Position numbers and translations under genes: made by a program. Below, in pieces: positions 39,416 through 47,433 of a stretch of DNA of 64,000 nucleotides; the first letter of the stretch is position 1, and every line of letters begins with the position of its first letter. The DNA lies in assembly GCA_026388415.1 (NCBI GenBank), contig JAPLJV010000017.1:1-64000 (forward strand). The letters are read 5' to 3'. The notes beneath the pieces were generated by a model. It was not told the origin of the DNA and made no database searches. It saw only the letters and a list, made by a program, of their open reading frames with translations. Source of the DNA: Deltaproteobacteria bacterium. GTDB taxonomy: Bacteria; Desulfobacterota; Syntrophia; Syntrophales; JACQWR01.

Positions 39416-41650
39416 ATGAAACTTACCGATACGCTGAACACCGCAAAGGCCTTGTCATCATTAAGTTTATTCAACGTCAAAACGATCAAGGCCGTTGAAG
39501 CCGGCCTGCTGGAGAAGAACGGCAAAAACTATCTCAAATGCCCGGTACGGGGGAAGGAGATCCAGGTCAAGCCGGAGGAAGTTGTCCGGCAATTGTGGAT
39601 TCAACGCCTCCTATTGGACTATGGTTATTCCCTCTCCCGCTTGGCCGTCGAGTATCCCATCACCTTCGGCAGAGATACGTCGAAAAGGGCCGATATAGTG
39701 ATCTTTGACGCCGACCGGCCCACCGTTCCCTATCTGATCATCGAAGTAAAACAGCCCACCGCGAAAGGCGGAAAAGAACAGCTCAAATCCTATACCCATG
39801 CCACGGGCGCCCCCCTTGCCCTTTGGAGCGATGGGGCCCAAATCATCGTCTGGCATCGAAAAAATCCTAATTATTTTATTGAGATTCCTGACATCCCCAC
39901 AAGCTCGCAAATCATTGACGACATCATCGGACAGCCGTGGACCATCCAGACGCTTATCGATAAAGAACAGGCCCGTGAAAAGGATGGGCTGCGCGCCCGA
40001 TCGCTTCGTCAGCTTATCGAAGATATGGAAGATGAAGTTTTGGCCAATGCCGGCGTGGATGTGTTTGAGGAGGTCTTCAAACTCATTTTCACCAAGCTGT
40101 ATGACGAACTGGCCTGTTATCGCGGCCATTACAAATATCTGCGCTTCCGCAACGCCAATACGGCCGCCCAGCTCAAGGCCAACATCCAGAATCTCTTTGA
40201 TGATGCCAGAAAGGAGTGGGAAGGCGTCTTTCCCGATGACGAAAAGATCAAGCTCACACCCGATCATCTTCAGGTCTGCGTCGGTTCCCTGGAAGAATGG
40301 AAGCTCTTCAACTCCAACCTCGATGTCATTGACGACGCCTTTGAGTATCTGGTCACGAAGTCGGCCAAGGGAGAGAAGGGACAATATTTCACACCGCGCT
40401 GGGTTATCGACATGTGTGTGAGGATGCTTAACCCCAAGGAGGACGAAACGCTGATCGATCCTGCCTGCGGCTCTGCCGGCTTCACCGTGCATGGCATCTT
40501 TCATGTCTGGCGGCAAATTATGGTGGATGAAGGGATTGAGGCGTCCCACCTCTTTACGATGGAAGAAAAGCCGCAACGCTGTAAGGATTATGTCCGTGAC
40601 AAGGTCTTTGCCGTAGACTTTGATGAGAAAAGCGTCCGTGTCGCCCGCTGCCTGAACCTCATCGCCGGTGACGGCCAGACCAACGTCCTCCACCTCAACA
40701 CCCTGGATTGGCGCAAGTGGGACGAAACGATCAAGCAGCAGGACTGGGTGGACACCTACAACGAGGGCTGGAAAAAGATCCGCAAGCTGCGCGCGTCAAA
40801 AGATGGTTTCCGGGCCTTCCAGTTTGATATTTTGATGGCGAATCCGCCCTTTGCCGGGGATATTAAACAGACGGACATGCTGTCCTCCTATGAACTTGCC
40901 CACAAGCTCAGTAAGGACGGCTCTCAGGGAAAACTGGAGAACGCCGTTGGTCGCGACCTGCTGTTTATCGAACGTAACCTTGATTTTCTGAGGCCCGGCG
41001 GGCGCATGGCCATTGTTTTGCCGCAAGGCCGGTTCAACAATGCAAGCGACAAGAGGGTGCGTGAGTTCATCGCGGAAAAGTGCCGCATCCTGGCCGTCGT
41101 GGGCCTCCATCCGAGCACTTTCAAACCCCACACAGGCACGAAGACCAGCGTCCTGTTCGTCCAGAAGTGGAATGACGATCCCGCCGCCGGTCCCCTCTGT
41201 CCTCGGGTTCAAGATTACAATATCTTCTTCGCCACCCAGAAGCTGCCTTCCAAGGATTCTTCGGGCGACAAGATCTTTGTCGAAAGGCCAAAGGTTTCCA
41301 TCTTCGAGACGGACGAAACGTCAAACAAAAGCACGTTAAACAAGTATGATCGCCCTGATTTCCTGAAAAAATATGGCACCGTAAAGAGGGCCACCATCTA
41401 CAGGATCAAGGAAGGCGGCCAAAACGCAACGATGAATCTGGAAGGCATTGAAAACGATTTCGGCGGTTTGGATAAAGTTGAAAAATCCCTGAACATGGTC
41501 ATGCCCATCGAGACCAAAGAACGGGTCCGGGACGCCCACGGCCATTGGATCGTCCAACACGACCTGTTCAATCACGACGGCCTGACCCAGGACGGCATCA
41601 CCGAGGCCTTCGCCGAATTTGCCAAGAAAGAGGGCCTAAGTTTTTTTTGA
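39416..41650 (+). CDS. Restriction nuclease-adenine methyltransferase fusion
   Basis: A 744-residue protein combining both activities of a restriction-modification system. Residues about 55-150 match the HsdR N-terminal nuclease fold: RADIVIFD with Asp93, then LIIEVKQPTAKGG with Glu110-Val-Lys112 (PD-(D/E)XK), and LWSDGAQIIVWHR. Residues about 290-620 are an HsdM-type N6-adenine methylase: GQYFTPRWV, SAM motif DPACGSAGF at 348-356, catalytic NPPF at 476-479. No helicase motor is present here or nearby, unlike classical type I systems. ATG follows GAGAGGT. It overlaps the specificity gene. Best described as a type IIB/IIG-like (BcgI-type) arrangement, an inference. Confidence 0.8.
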   Translation: MKLTDTLNTAKALSSLSLFNVKTIKAVEAGLLEKNGKNYLKCPVRGKEIQVKPEEVVRQLWIQRLLLDYGYSLSRLAVEYPITFGRDTSKRADIVIFDADRPTVPYLIIEVKQPTAKGGKEQLKSYTHATGAPLALWSDGAQIIVWHRKNPNYFIEIPDIPTSSQIIDDIIGQPWTIQTLIDKEQAREKDGLRARSLRQLIEDMEDEVLANAGVDVFEEVFKLIFTKLYDELACYRGHYKYLRFRNANTAAQLKANIQNLFDDARKEWEGVFPDDEKIKLTPDHLQVCVGSLEEWKLFNSNLDVIDDAFEYLVTKSAKGEKGQYFTPRWVIDMCVRMLNPKEDETLIDPACGSAGFTVHGIFHVWRQIMVDEGIEASHLFTMEEKPQRCKDYVRDKVFAVDFDEKSVRVARCLNLIAGDGQTNVLHLNTLDWRKWDETIKQQDWVDTYNEGWKKIRKLRASKDGFRAFQFDILMANPPFAGDIKQTDMLSSYELAHKLSKDGSQGKLENAVGRDLLFIERNLDFLRPGGRMAIVLPQGRFNNASDKRVREFIAEKCRILAVVGLHPSTFKPHTGTKTSVLFVQKWNDDPAAGPLCPRVQDYNIFFATQKLPSKDSSGDKIFVERPKVSIFETDETSNKSTLNKYDRPDFLKKYGTVKRATIYRIKEGGQNATMNLEGIENDFGGLDKVEKSLNMVMPIETKERVRDAHGHWIVQHDLFNHDGLTQDGITEAFAEFAKKEGLSFF

Positions 41651-43104
41651 CAAGCCCCTTTGACGAGGCCAAGTACAGGGCTTTGTTGGAGGGGCTGGAA
41701 GTAGCGGAGATACATCTATCGGAACTTGAACGAACTATGAGGATAGATGCGGAGTTCTTTGGCAAATCGTTTCTGGATGTTGCCGGATGCTTAAAACAAA
41801 TACAAACGGAAGCGCTAACGAAAGTGGCCAGCATTTCAGATGGCAATCATTTCAGCATCAGCGATGAATTTCAAGAAGAAGGGATTCCCTACTATCGCGG
41901 TCAGGACGCTACCGGGCACTTCTTTATAGAACAGGCGCAGCCCGTTTATATACCTTATCAGGCATTTGCCTTACCTTATATGAGGCGTTCTCACCTGCGT
42001 AAGGGTGATGCTCTGCTTTCCATAGTCGGTACAATCGGTGAGTTAAGCCTTGTCAGTTCAGAATCCGAGGCAACATGTAGTTGCAAGCTGGCAATTCTTC
42101 GTCCTCAAACTATCAAATCTGGTTATCTATCAGTTTTTCTCAAGTCTCGGTACGGACAATATCAAATACACCGCCTCACGCGGGGCGCTGTGCAAATGGG
42201 CCTTTTACTGGAGGACATGGATCAGATAAATATCCCAAGATTTCCCGTTGAGCTTGAGGAGGCCATAGAAAAGAGTGTCCATGGAGCAAAAATATTTCTT
42301 GATAACAGTATCAGGTACTACCGGCATGCCGAACAAACACTCCTCCGCGCTCTCGGCCTTGAGGATTGGCAGCCGCCGGAAGTTTTGACCTATGAACGCA
42401 AGGCCGGCGATGTCTGTGCCGCCGGACGTTTGGATGCGGAACATTTTCAACCTAAATACGATGAACTAATCCGAAAGCTGTCAATAGTAAATAGCGTGGA
42501 CCTACGGCCAATTAAATATTTTTCCGAACCACTGAAATACGGTACGTCGGAAAAGCTTGTTTATGAGGCTGAGGGTATTCCATTTTTACGTATAGCCGAT
42601 CTTGACAACAAACGTTTCAATCCTCAATCGGTACAATATATTTCAAAGACCCAGGCGTCTAGCATTTCGGATCGAGTATCCCTCGGAGATGTACTCGTTT
42701 CCAGAAGCGGTACCCTTGGCCTTGCCGTACCGATTACAGAACCATTTAATAACGCCGTATTCGGCAGTTATTTTATACGTACACGTCCGGATCGTAAGGT
42801 TATCCATCCAGAATTTATGTCGCTATTCATTAACTCACTTGCCGGTCAGTTGCAGGTGCATCAAAAAAGCACCGGCGGCGTGCAAATGAACCTAACTATA
42901 GAAGCAATCGAAAATATTTGCATTCCGATAGGAAACCTTAGATGGCAGCAATCTTTTGTTGATCTTGTTGAACAAAGCTTAGCCGCCCGCAAACGAGCCC
43001 ACTTCCTCCTGGATCAGGCGAAACGAGCCGTCGAGATCGCGATTGAAAAGAATGAAGAGGCAGCCATGGCATTTTTAAAACAATCGCAGGAGTCATCATT
43101 ATGA
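41647..43104 (+). CDS. Restriction-modification specificity subunit (HsdS-like)
   Basis: DNA-recognition subunit of about 485 residues. Two target-recognition halves are visible: the first from about AKVASISDGNHFSI with KGDALLSIVGTIGE and LTRGAVQMGLLLEDM, the second from about RPIKYFSEPLKYGTS with LGDVLVSRSGTLGL and STGGVQMNLTIEAI. GxxLxSxxGTxG and GxxQ-type motifs are typical of HsdS. The likely start is TTG at 41647, overlapping the stop of the methylase gene (TTGA); the open frame extends further upstream without family match. Stop overlaps the next gene's ATG. Confidence 0.8.
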   Translation: MTSPFDEAKYRALLEGLEVAEIHLSELERTMRIDAEFFGKSFLDVAGCLKQIQTEALTKVASISDGNHFSISDEFQEEGIPYYRGQDATGHFFIEQAQPVYIPYQAFALPYMRRSHLRKGDALLSIVGTIGELSLVSSESEATCSCKLAILRPQTIKSGYLSVFLKSRYGQYQIHRLTRGAVQMGLLLEDMDQINIPRFPVELEEAIEKSVHGAKIFLDNSIRYYRHAEQTLLRALGLEDWQPPEVLTYERKAGDVCAAGRLDAEHFQPKYDELIRKLSIVNSVDLRPIKYFSEPLKYGTSEKLVYEAEGIPFLRIADLDNKRFNPQSVQYISKTQASSISDRVSLGDVLVSRSGTLGLAVPITEPFNNAVFGSYFIRTRPDRKVIHPEFMSLFINSLAGQLQVHQKSTGGVQMNLTIEAIENICIPIGNLRWQQSFVDLVEQSLAARKRAHFLLDQAKRAVEIAIEKNEEAAMAFLKQSQESSL

Positions 43105-43431
43105 GTGATATCAAAATATCCCAACTTAACGGAGATAAGGTCAATGAAATCGTGGGTACCTCCGCCGACATCGAAAAATCTCTACAGACCCTGATTGAAA
43201 ACCATGCTGTTCTATTTTGCCTTCAAGCGGATCAAAAATTTTGCTTGCATCGAGGTACATCCAACCGCTCAGAAACTGCTGGTCTTTGTTAAAGGCGATC
43301 CTGATTCTCTCGAGCTTGAGAATAACAAAGGCTTTCTCCGGGATGTCCGGAAGGGGTTTTATCAGGAAATAATCCAAGAATTGTTTGCTGGGGGATCATC
43401 AGGGAAAAAAGATTGTACCTCAGCGGGATAA
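43101..43431 (+). pseudogene. Collapsed DUF91/NucS-like (DUF5655-type) endonuclease gene
   Basis: The reading frame opens with MSDIKISQLNGDKVNEIVGT and ADIEKSLQTLIENH, the standard N-terminus of a family of predicted PD-(D/E)XK proteins. It should continue with a nuclease core (RIDTLG, IIEYK), but at about 43196-43215 the sequence jumps, in another frame, to FAFKRIKNFACIEVHPTAQK, the family's C-terminal domain, ending GFLRDVRKG. So roughly 200 codons are deleted and the frame is shifted. The ATG overlaps the specificity gene stop, so the intact ancestor was the third gene of the restriction operon. The 3' part is antisense to the GNAT toxin gene. Confidence 0.65.
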
Positions 43432-43897
43432 ATCCGAACTTTTCGTAGAAAGCTGCAACATTCTGATTCTTCGCATTTACGAACAATCCAACAACGCCTG
43501 CGGTATTCCTGATGGCAGCGGCCACCCGTCGCATGGCATCAACCAGGAGAAGTCTGCCATAATTCTTGCCCTGGCAGCTTTTGTCAACGGCCAGTCTGCC
43601 CAGTTTAACTGCGGGGAGATGTAGCCTTGGAAGTTTCTTCCCGTATTTTTCCGGTACTTCTGACAAGTCCACCTCCAAAAAAGAGAGTGTAAAGAATCCC
43701 AGGATTCTCTGAGACTCTGACTGGTTTACCAATACATAGGTATTGGCGATCCCCTTTTTCAAATGCTGGCGTGCCATCTTTTGTAAATACTCGTTGAGGG
43801 CCGGTTCTCCACAGTCGAAGGCATCGCGGTCATGGTGATTGGTATCCAGCAGGCAAATGATTAAATTCGCTGTCATCTCAATCTCGGGATTCGACAA
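43289..43897 (-). CDS. GNAT acetyltransferase toxin (TacT-like)
   Basis: A 202-residue GNAT protein resembling toxins that acetylate aminoacyl-tRNA. The acetyl-CoA motif A is LGRLAVDKSCQGKNYGRLLL, preceded by LPAVKLG and followed by VGLFVNAKNQNVAAFYEKFGFIPL. It opens with the family phrase HDRDAFDCGEPALNEYL. The C-terminal ~25 residues past GLFPD run into sequence antisense to the nuclease relic and are probably not native. It overlaps its antitoxin gene by 20 bases. Confidence 0.82.
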   Translation of the reverse strand: MSNPEIEMTANLIICLLDTNHHDRDAFDCGEPALNEYLQKMARQHLKKGIANTYVLVNQSESQRILGFFTLSFLEVDLSEVPEKYGKKLPRLHLPAVKLGRLAVDKSCQGKNYGRLLLVDAMRRVAAAIRNTAGVVGLFVNAKNQNVAAFYEKFGFIPLRYNLFSLMIPQQTILGLFPDKTPSGHPGESLCYSQARENQDRL

Positions 43898-44180
43898 GGC
43901 GCTTATGGGCGCGAAAAGCTTCCTGCAGTTTTTTGTTCGGCACCGGCGGTCTGGTCAATGAATCAATGAAAATCTGCGCATCCCGTGACGATAGTTTAAC
44001 CATTTCCATACTGTGCAAGACTTCATTTGCCCGCTCCACGGAGGCTTGAACGACAAACTGGCTGATCGTCGCTCCATAAACTGCCGCTGCGCGTTCTATG
44101 ATTCTCCGTGTGGAGTGAGGCACCCTGGCCGTGATCCGATCATCGGCCATCCCATTATTCTTTGCCTGCGCAGTTTCCAT
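43878..44180 (-). CDS. DUF1778 ribbon-helix-helix antitoxin (TacA-like)
   Basis: Antitoxin and operon repressor of the adjacent GNAT toxin. The 100-residue product (ATG at 44180, eight bases after GGAGG) contains DDRITARVPHSTRRIIERAAAVYG and TISQFVVQASVERANEVL, the DUF1778 RHH domain, then a C-terminal toxin-binding tail LSSRDAQIFIDSLTRPPVPN. A longer frame upstream has poorly spaced starts. Promoter-proximal palindrome at 44219-44231 is its likely operator. Confidence 0.85.
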   Translation of the reverse strand: METAQAKNNGMADDRITARVPHSTRRIIERAAAVYGATISQFVVQASVERANEVLHSMEMVKLSSRDAQIFIDSLTRPPVPNKKLQEAFRAHKRLVESRD

Positions 44181-44218
44181 AATCATTTCCTCCCTGACCG
44201 AGCGATATATCATAGTGG

Positions 44219-44231
44219 TGCCAAAGTGGCA
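44219..44231. promoter_or_regulatory. Candidate operator TGCCAAAGTGGCA
   Basis: A 5-bp inverted repeat with three-base centre, 39 bases upstream of the antitoxin start, overlapping a minus-strand promoter candidate TTGCCA, 17 bases, TATATC. Autorepression by an RHH antitoxin at such a site is expected from related systems. Confidence 0.4.
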
Positions 44232-44384
44232 ACAATAATTTGCGGGAATAATCATATACTCGTATCTTATGACGTAGAGAAAAATCCGAAGCTTTACTAC
44301 GTTTCAATCGGAATTCAATCATCTGGCCCGCCTATCGAAACCGATGACTTGTATTTGCACGACTTAAGCGTGTTTAATAAAAAT

Positions 44385-44413
44385 CTGACATTCACCAGAT
44401 ATTGACGTAACAT
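44385..44413 (+). promoter_or_regulatory. Sigma-70-like promoter of the RNA candidate
   Basis: CTGACA (44385-44390), 17 bases, TAACAT (44408-44413), pointing toward the structured region that ends in the strong hairpin at 44575-44618. Confidence 0.35.
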
Positions 44414-44419
44414 CCGTAA

Positions 44420-44628
44420 GCGGTAGCTCAGGTAAACCCAGTTGATTGGTTCGGTAAACAAGGCACAGAGTACATCAAGTCTTAGATGTGCGGCTGGGTT
44501 AAATCGCTGGCCCGGACTGGCCGGTAGAGGAGTAGACGGTAGATCAAAAAAACGGTTTCCCTGATGGTTGGAGTCCCGGCGGTTTATTGCCCAGTCACTT
44601 GGGTAATAAACCGCCGGGATTATTTATT
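44420..44628 (+). ncRNA. Possible structured small RNA of about 200 nt
   Basis: Between a promoter-like site and a strong terminator there is no open frame, but complementary segments: AACCCAG (about 44437-44443) with CTGGGTT (about 44495-44501) enclosing an inner ACATC/GATGT hairpin, then a CGG/CCGG-rich stretch and the terminal hairpin. It does not match any RNA family I can recall. It lies between a toxin-antitoxin pair and the AOR operon (both on the minus strand). Confidence 0.35.
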
Positions 44629-44630
44629 GG
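44575..44630 (+). terminator. Strong hairpin followed by T-rich tract
   Basis: CCCGGCGGTTTATTGCCCA (44575-44593) pairs with TGGGTAATAAACCGCCGGG (44600-44618), 19 pairs with one G-T wobble and a six-base loop, followed by ATTATTTATT on the plus strand. On the minus strand the bases after the hairpin are not T-rich, so it terminates plus-strand transcription best; it may still stall the AOR transcript. Confidence 0.7.
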
Positions 44631-44640
44631 TACTGGCTAA

Positions 44641-45141
44641 TTATCCCTCATACCGTATTGTATCGCCAAGTTTTTTGGCTTCCGATATCTTAAACGCCGC
44701 GTCTCTCTTCTTCACGAGGCTTTCTTTTGCCGGCTCAACGAAATCAACCGCTTTTACATCGCAGAACCTCACGCACTGGGGGTCACCGTCGCAAAGGTCG
44801 CACTTGAAGACCTTTTTATCCCAGGGATTGAAGTTCATGGCGCCGAAGGGACACACAGCCACACAGGAGCGGCAGACGATGCAGAGGTCATGGTCAATGT
44901 GTACCTTGCCCAATTCCTCGTCCCGGGAAATCGCTTTCACGGGGCAGACGTTCAGGCAGGGAGCGTCCACGCACTGCCGGCAGGCCATTGGTATATAGAG
45001 ACCTTCCCATTCCCATTTTTCCACTTTTATACGTGACCTGGCGGGATTTGACACGCCGTCGTGCCACACTGAACATACGAGCTCGCATCTTCTGCAGCCC
45101 GTGCATTTTTCATGATTGATCATGAGAACTTTTGTTTCCAT
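44641..45141 (-). CDS. Polyferredoxin, electron-transfer subunit of the AOR enzyme
   Basis: A 166-residue iron-sulfur protein of the HycB/DMSO-reductase-B class with four [4Fe-4S] motifs: CTGCRRCELVC, CRQCVDAPCLNVC, CIVCRSCVAVC and CDLCDGDPQCVRFC, each followed by a CP- or C-type closing residue. It should accept electrons from, or give electrons to, the tungsten enzyme encoded just upstream (27-base gap). Similar small subunits accompany AOR-type enzymes including BamC of benzoyl-CoA reductase. Last gene of the operon. Confidence 0.88.
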   Translation of the reverse strand: METKVLMINHEKCTGCRRCELVCSVWHDGVSNPARSRIKVEKWEWEGLYIPMACRQCVDAPCLNVCPVKAISRDEELGKVHIDHDLCIVCRSCVAVCPFGAMNFNPWDKKVFKCDLCDGDPQCVRFCDVKAVDFVEPAKESLVKKRDAAFKISEAKKLGDTIRYEG

Positions 45142-45168
45142 TCAATTCCTCCTATATTCTCTGGCCTC

Positions 45169-47133
45169 CTATATTCTTGAGGGCTCCTTGTCAAAGTTGT
45201 CGAGACCAAGCCGCTTGAGCGTCTCAGGTTTGGGTATGCCGTTTTCATCGCATCCCTTATGCTGATAAAACTCCGCTCTCATCTTCAGGAATTTGTCCCT
45301 TTCAATGACTGAGCCTATTACGTCAGGCGCCCCGCGCCGGGCCGGTTCATCGTGATACCGGTCGGCGAGAACGTCGCCCTTGTGGGGATCGTCCTTCTTG
45401 TATCCTTCCCGGATATTGAACAGTTTCTCAATCATATTGCACCGTTCGGCTACATACCAGATATCCGCAGGCGTCATTTCCAGCCCGGTGTTGTAATACA
45501 GCACCTTGGACCAGTCTTCGAAATTCGGCAAGGTCGCACCCAGGAATGTTGTGTGATACTTGCAGATGCCGAGACAATCCACGCCCATATAACAGTTTTC
45601 GTGCCAGAACACCTGCCACGGTTTGCCGATATACTCCCGGTGATCCGAGCTTAATGGTCCGTCGTAGGGAATCGGACTGCCGTATATCTTCCTCATGACG
45701 TCCTGGGGGAGATGGTAAAGGTCAATGGCCGGACGGCTCCGGAGGTGGTCGGAACCCCTGGACGCCGTAGCGATGTTTAATGCCAGCCCCGGTGTTGCCC
45801 TTTCATCGGAATGAAGATTGCTCATGCCCTTGACATGAATAAGGTATTTGAATGAATTCTTGCCGATCTTCTCGGACGCCCTGATGCCGCCTTCGGCCAG
45901 CAGGTCGCCTAACGGGGTGTCTCTCTTGCAGATATGATGAACCATCTCGAGCAGGGCTTCATCGTTGCCGAAGCGCAAGTCAAGCCCGCCGGTGTCCTTG
46001 CTGGTGAGGATACCTTCTTCGTAGAGCTCCATGGCCCAGGAGATGAGGCTGCCAATCTCGAGGTTATCCACGCCGAACTGATCCACCAGGTGGTTACCGA
46101 TCAGAAGCGTTTCGAGTTTCGTGCATCCGGGTTCGCCGCAGAAAGCGCCTTGAGATGTGTATTCCGGACCTTCTTCGTACTTTCCTACCACGCCGAATTT
46201 CTCCGCCAGCGCGCTGTGGGGAATCTTGTATTTTGCCCGGCAATGTACCTGACAACCGAAACAGGCCGTCATGTTGTGCTCGCCGACTGTTTCCTTGGAA
46301 ACCTCATCCACGTGTTCCGGCTCGACATCGTCGGCGTAGAGGAGCTGGTTGTACTGGAAATTATTTGTTCTGATGCCACCCCAGGAGTTTGTCGCCCCCC
46401 AGATGAAAGGCGTTCCCAATGCACCCTGGGTCTGGTTAACTTTCGCACTCGCGATCTGTTCAATGAACCGCTTGTCGAATTCCAGTGCCTCTTTGGGATG
46501 GGCGATCTTGATGTCCATGGTACCACGGGCCGCCACGAGTTTCAGCTTCTTCGAGCCCATTACGCAACCGCCTCCGCCTCGTCCGTTAGCGTTTTTGATG
46601 CCCGTCATGACATTGGCGTATCTGACGAGGTTCTCGCCGGCCACACCGCATACAGCGCACTTGATATCGGGATCGCCTAACTCTTCCCGTACCGCCCACT
46701 GGGCTTCCGTAACCGATTTTCCCCAGAGGTTTTTCGCGTCTTTGATCTCTATCTCACCGTTGTGCACCCATAGATAGACGGGCTTGGCAGCTTTGCCCTT
46801 CACCACGATATGATCAAATCCAGCCCACCGCAGCTCCGGAGCGAAGAAGCCTCCCATATTGCCACTTCCCAGCAGATTGGTGAGGGGGTTTTTACACATG
46901 ACATCCGTTCTGGCAGGCGCCGATGCCAAAGTTCCGCCTAAGACGCCGGCACTGAATATTACCACGTTGTCAGGGCCTAAGGGGTCGCAACCCGGCTTTG
47001 CATATTTATACAGTAAATATGAGGCAAGCCCTCTGCCGCCAAGGAAAGCTTTTCTGACCGCCAGGGGAATAACCTTTTTTTCGATTACACCTGTCGTCAG
47101 GTCTACTACAGCTAATTTTCTGTCTAAAGCCAT
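45169..47133 (-). CDS. Aldehyde ferredoxin oxidoreductase family, tungsten enzyme
   Basis: A 654-residue tungstopterin enzyme. The N-terminus (AVVDLTTGVIEKK, FLGGRGLASYLLY), the ARTDVMCKNPLTNLLGSGNMGG pterin segment, and the [4Fe-4S] ligands Cys291, Cys294, Cys298 (ACFGCQVHC) with the fourth in DCLGIC are standard. The family oxidises aldehydes to acids with ferredoxin, or runs in reverse; BamB uses the same fold for benzoyl-CoA. The start ATG at 47133 lies one base after the zinc-ribbon gene. Its neighbours (LUD/Fe-S, CCG, polyferredoxin) suggest a membrane-independent redox complex; the substrate is not evident. Confidence 0.9.
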   Translation of the reverse strand: MALDRKLAVVDLTTGVIEKKVIPLAVRKAFLGGRGLASYLLYKYAKPGCDPLGPDNVVIFSAGVLGGTLASAPARTDVMCKNPLTNLLGSGNMGGFFAPELRWAGFDHIVVKGKAAKPVYLWVHNGEIEIKDAKNLWGKSVTEAQWAVREELGDPDIKCAVCGVAGENLVRYANVMTGIKNANGRGGGGCVMGSKKLKLVAARGTMDIKIAHPKEALEFDKRFIEQIASAKVNQTQGALGTPFIWGATNSWGGIRTNNFQYNQLLYADDVEPEHVDEVSKETVGEHNMTACFGCQVHCRAKYKIPHSALAEKFGVVGKYEEGPEYTSQGAFCGEPGCTKLETLLIGNHLVDQFGVDNLEIGSLISWAMELYEEGILTSKDTGGLDLRFGNDEALLEMVHHICKRDTPLGDLLAEGGIRASEKIGKNSFKYLIHVKGMSNLHSDERATPGLALNIATASRGSDHLRSRPAIDLYHLPQDVMRKIYGSPIPYDGPLSSDHREYIGKPWQVFWHENCYMGVDCLGICKYHTTFLGATLPNFEDWSKVLYYNTGLEMTPADIWYVAERCNMIEKLFNIREGYKKDDPHKGDVLADRYHDEPARRGAPDVIGSVIERDKFLKMRAEFYQHKGCDENGIPKPETLKRLGLDNFDKEPSRI

Positions 47134-47134
47134 G

Positions 47135-47407
47135 TTATTTTTCCTCCTTCTTCTTCTTTTTAGGTCCCTTTGCCAGGATCTCCTGCGCCAGCTTCTGGCT
47201 CGTCTCCCATACGGGGCCTTGTATGCGGGGCAAACCTGCATTGACCCAGAATATGCGCCACTCAGAACCGCACAGCTCGCACTTGACCACTTTTTGCCCG
47301 GGCGGCGGGGTTATTCTGGCGGTGCAACTCGGATTATGGCACCTTACCTGTCCATATGTCCTTGTTGACCTGAGACTTTCCGCTGTTGACATTTTGTCTT
47401 CTGCCAT
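47135..47407 (-). CDS. Small zinc-ribbon protein of the AOR operon
   Basis: A 90-residue protein with CHNPSC and CELCGSEW, two cysteine pairs 21 residues apart, the layout of a zinc ribbon or rubredoxin-like site, and a lysine-rich tail (KGPKKKKKEEK). It begins seven bases after GGAGG and ends one base before the AOR start. I do not recognise a family; a role in assembly or electron transfer for AOR is inferred only from position. Confidence 0.65.
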   Translation of the reverse strand: MAEDKMSTAESLRSTRTYGQVRCHNPSCTARITPPPGQKVVKCELCGSEWRIFWVNAGLPRIQGPVWETSQKLAQEILAKGPKKKKKEEK

Positions 47408-47433
47408 TCTTTTTCCTCCATTCTTTAGAAGTA

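Larger units (their letters stand above)
44181..44640. other. Gap with toxin-antitoxin operator, RNA candidate and strong hairpin
   Basis: No firm gene. It includes the operator/promoter zone of the toxin-antitoxin pair and the small-RNA candidate. In the plus strand, 44230-44405 has a protein-like open frame end (KNPKLYYVSIGIQSSGPP and so on), possibly the tail of a lost gene. Confidence 0.45.

Noticed and set aside
39611-40693. 360-codon minus-strand open frame
   Set aside because: Antisense to the nuclease-methylase gene with its clear DPACGSAGF and NPPF motifs.
44013-44405. 130-codon plus-strand open frame
   Set aside because: Its first two thirds are antisense to the antitoxin; only the last ~55 codons look protein-like, too little to call a gene.
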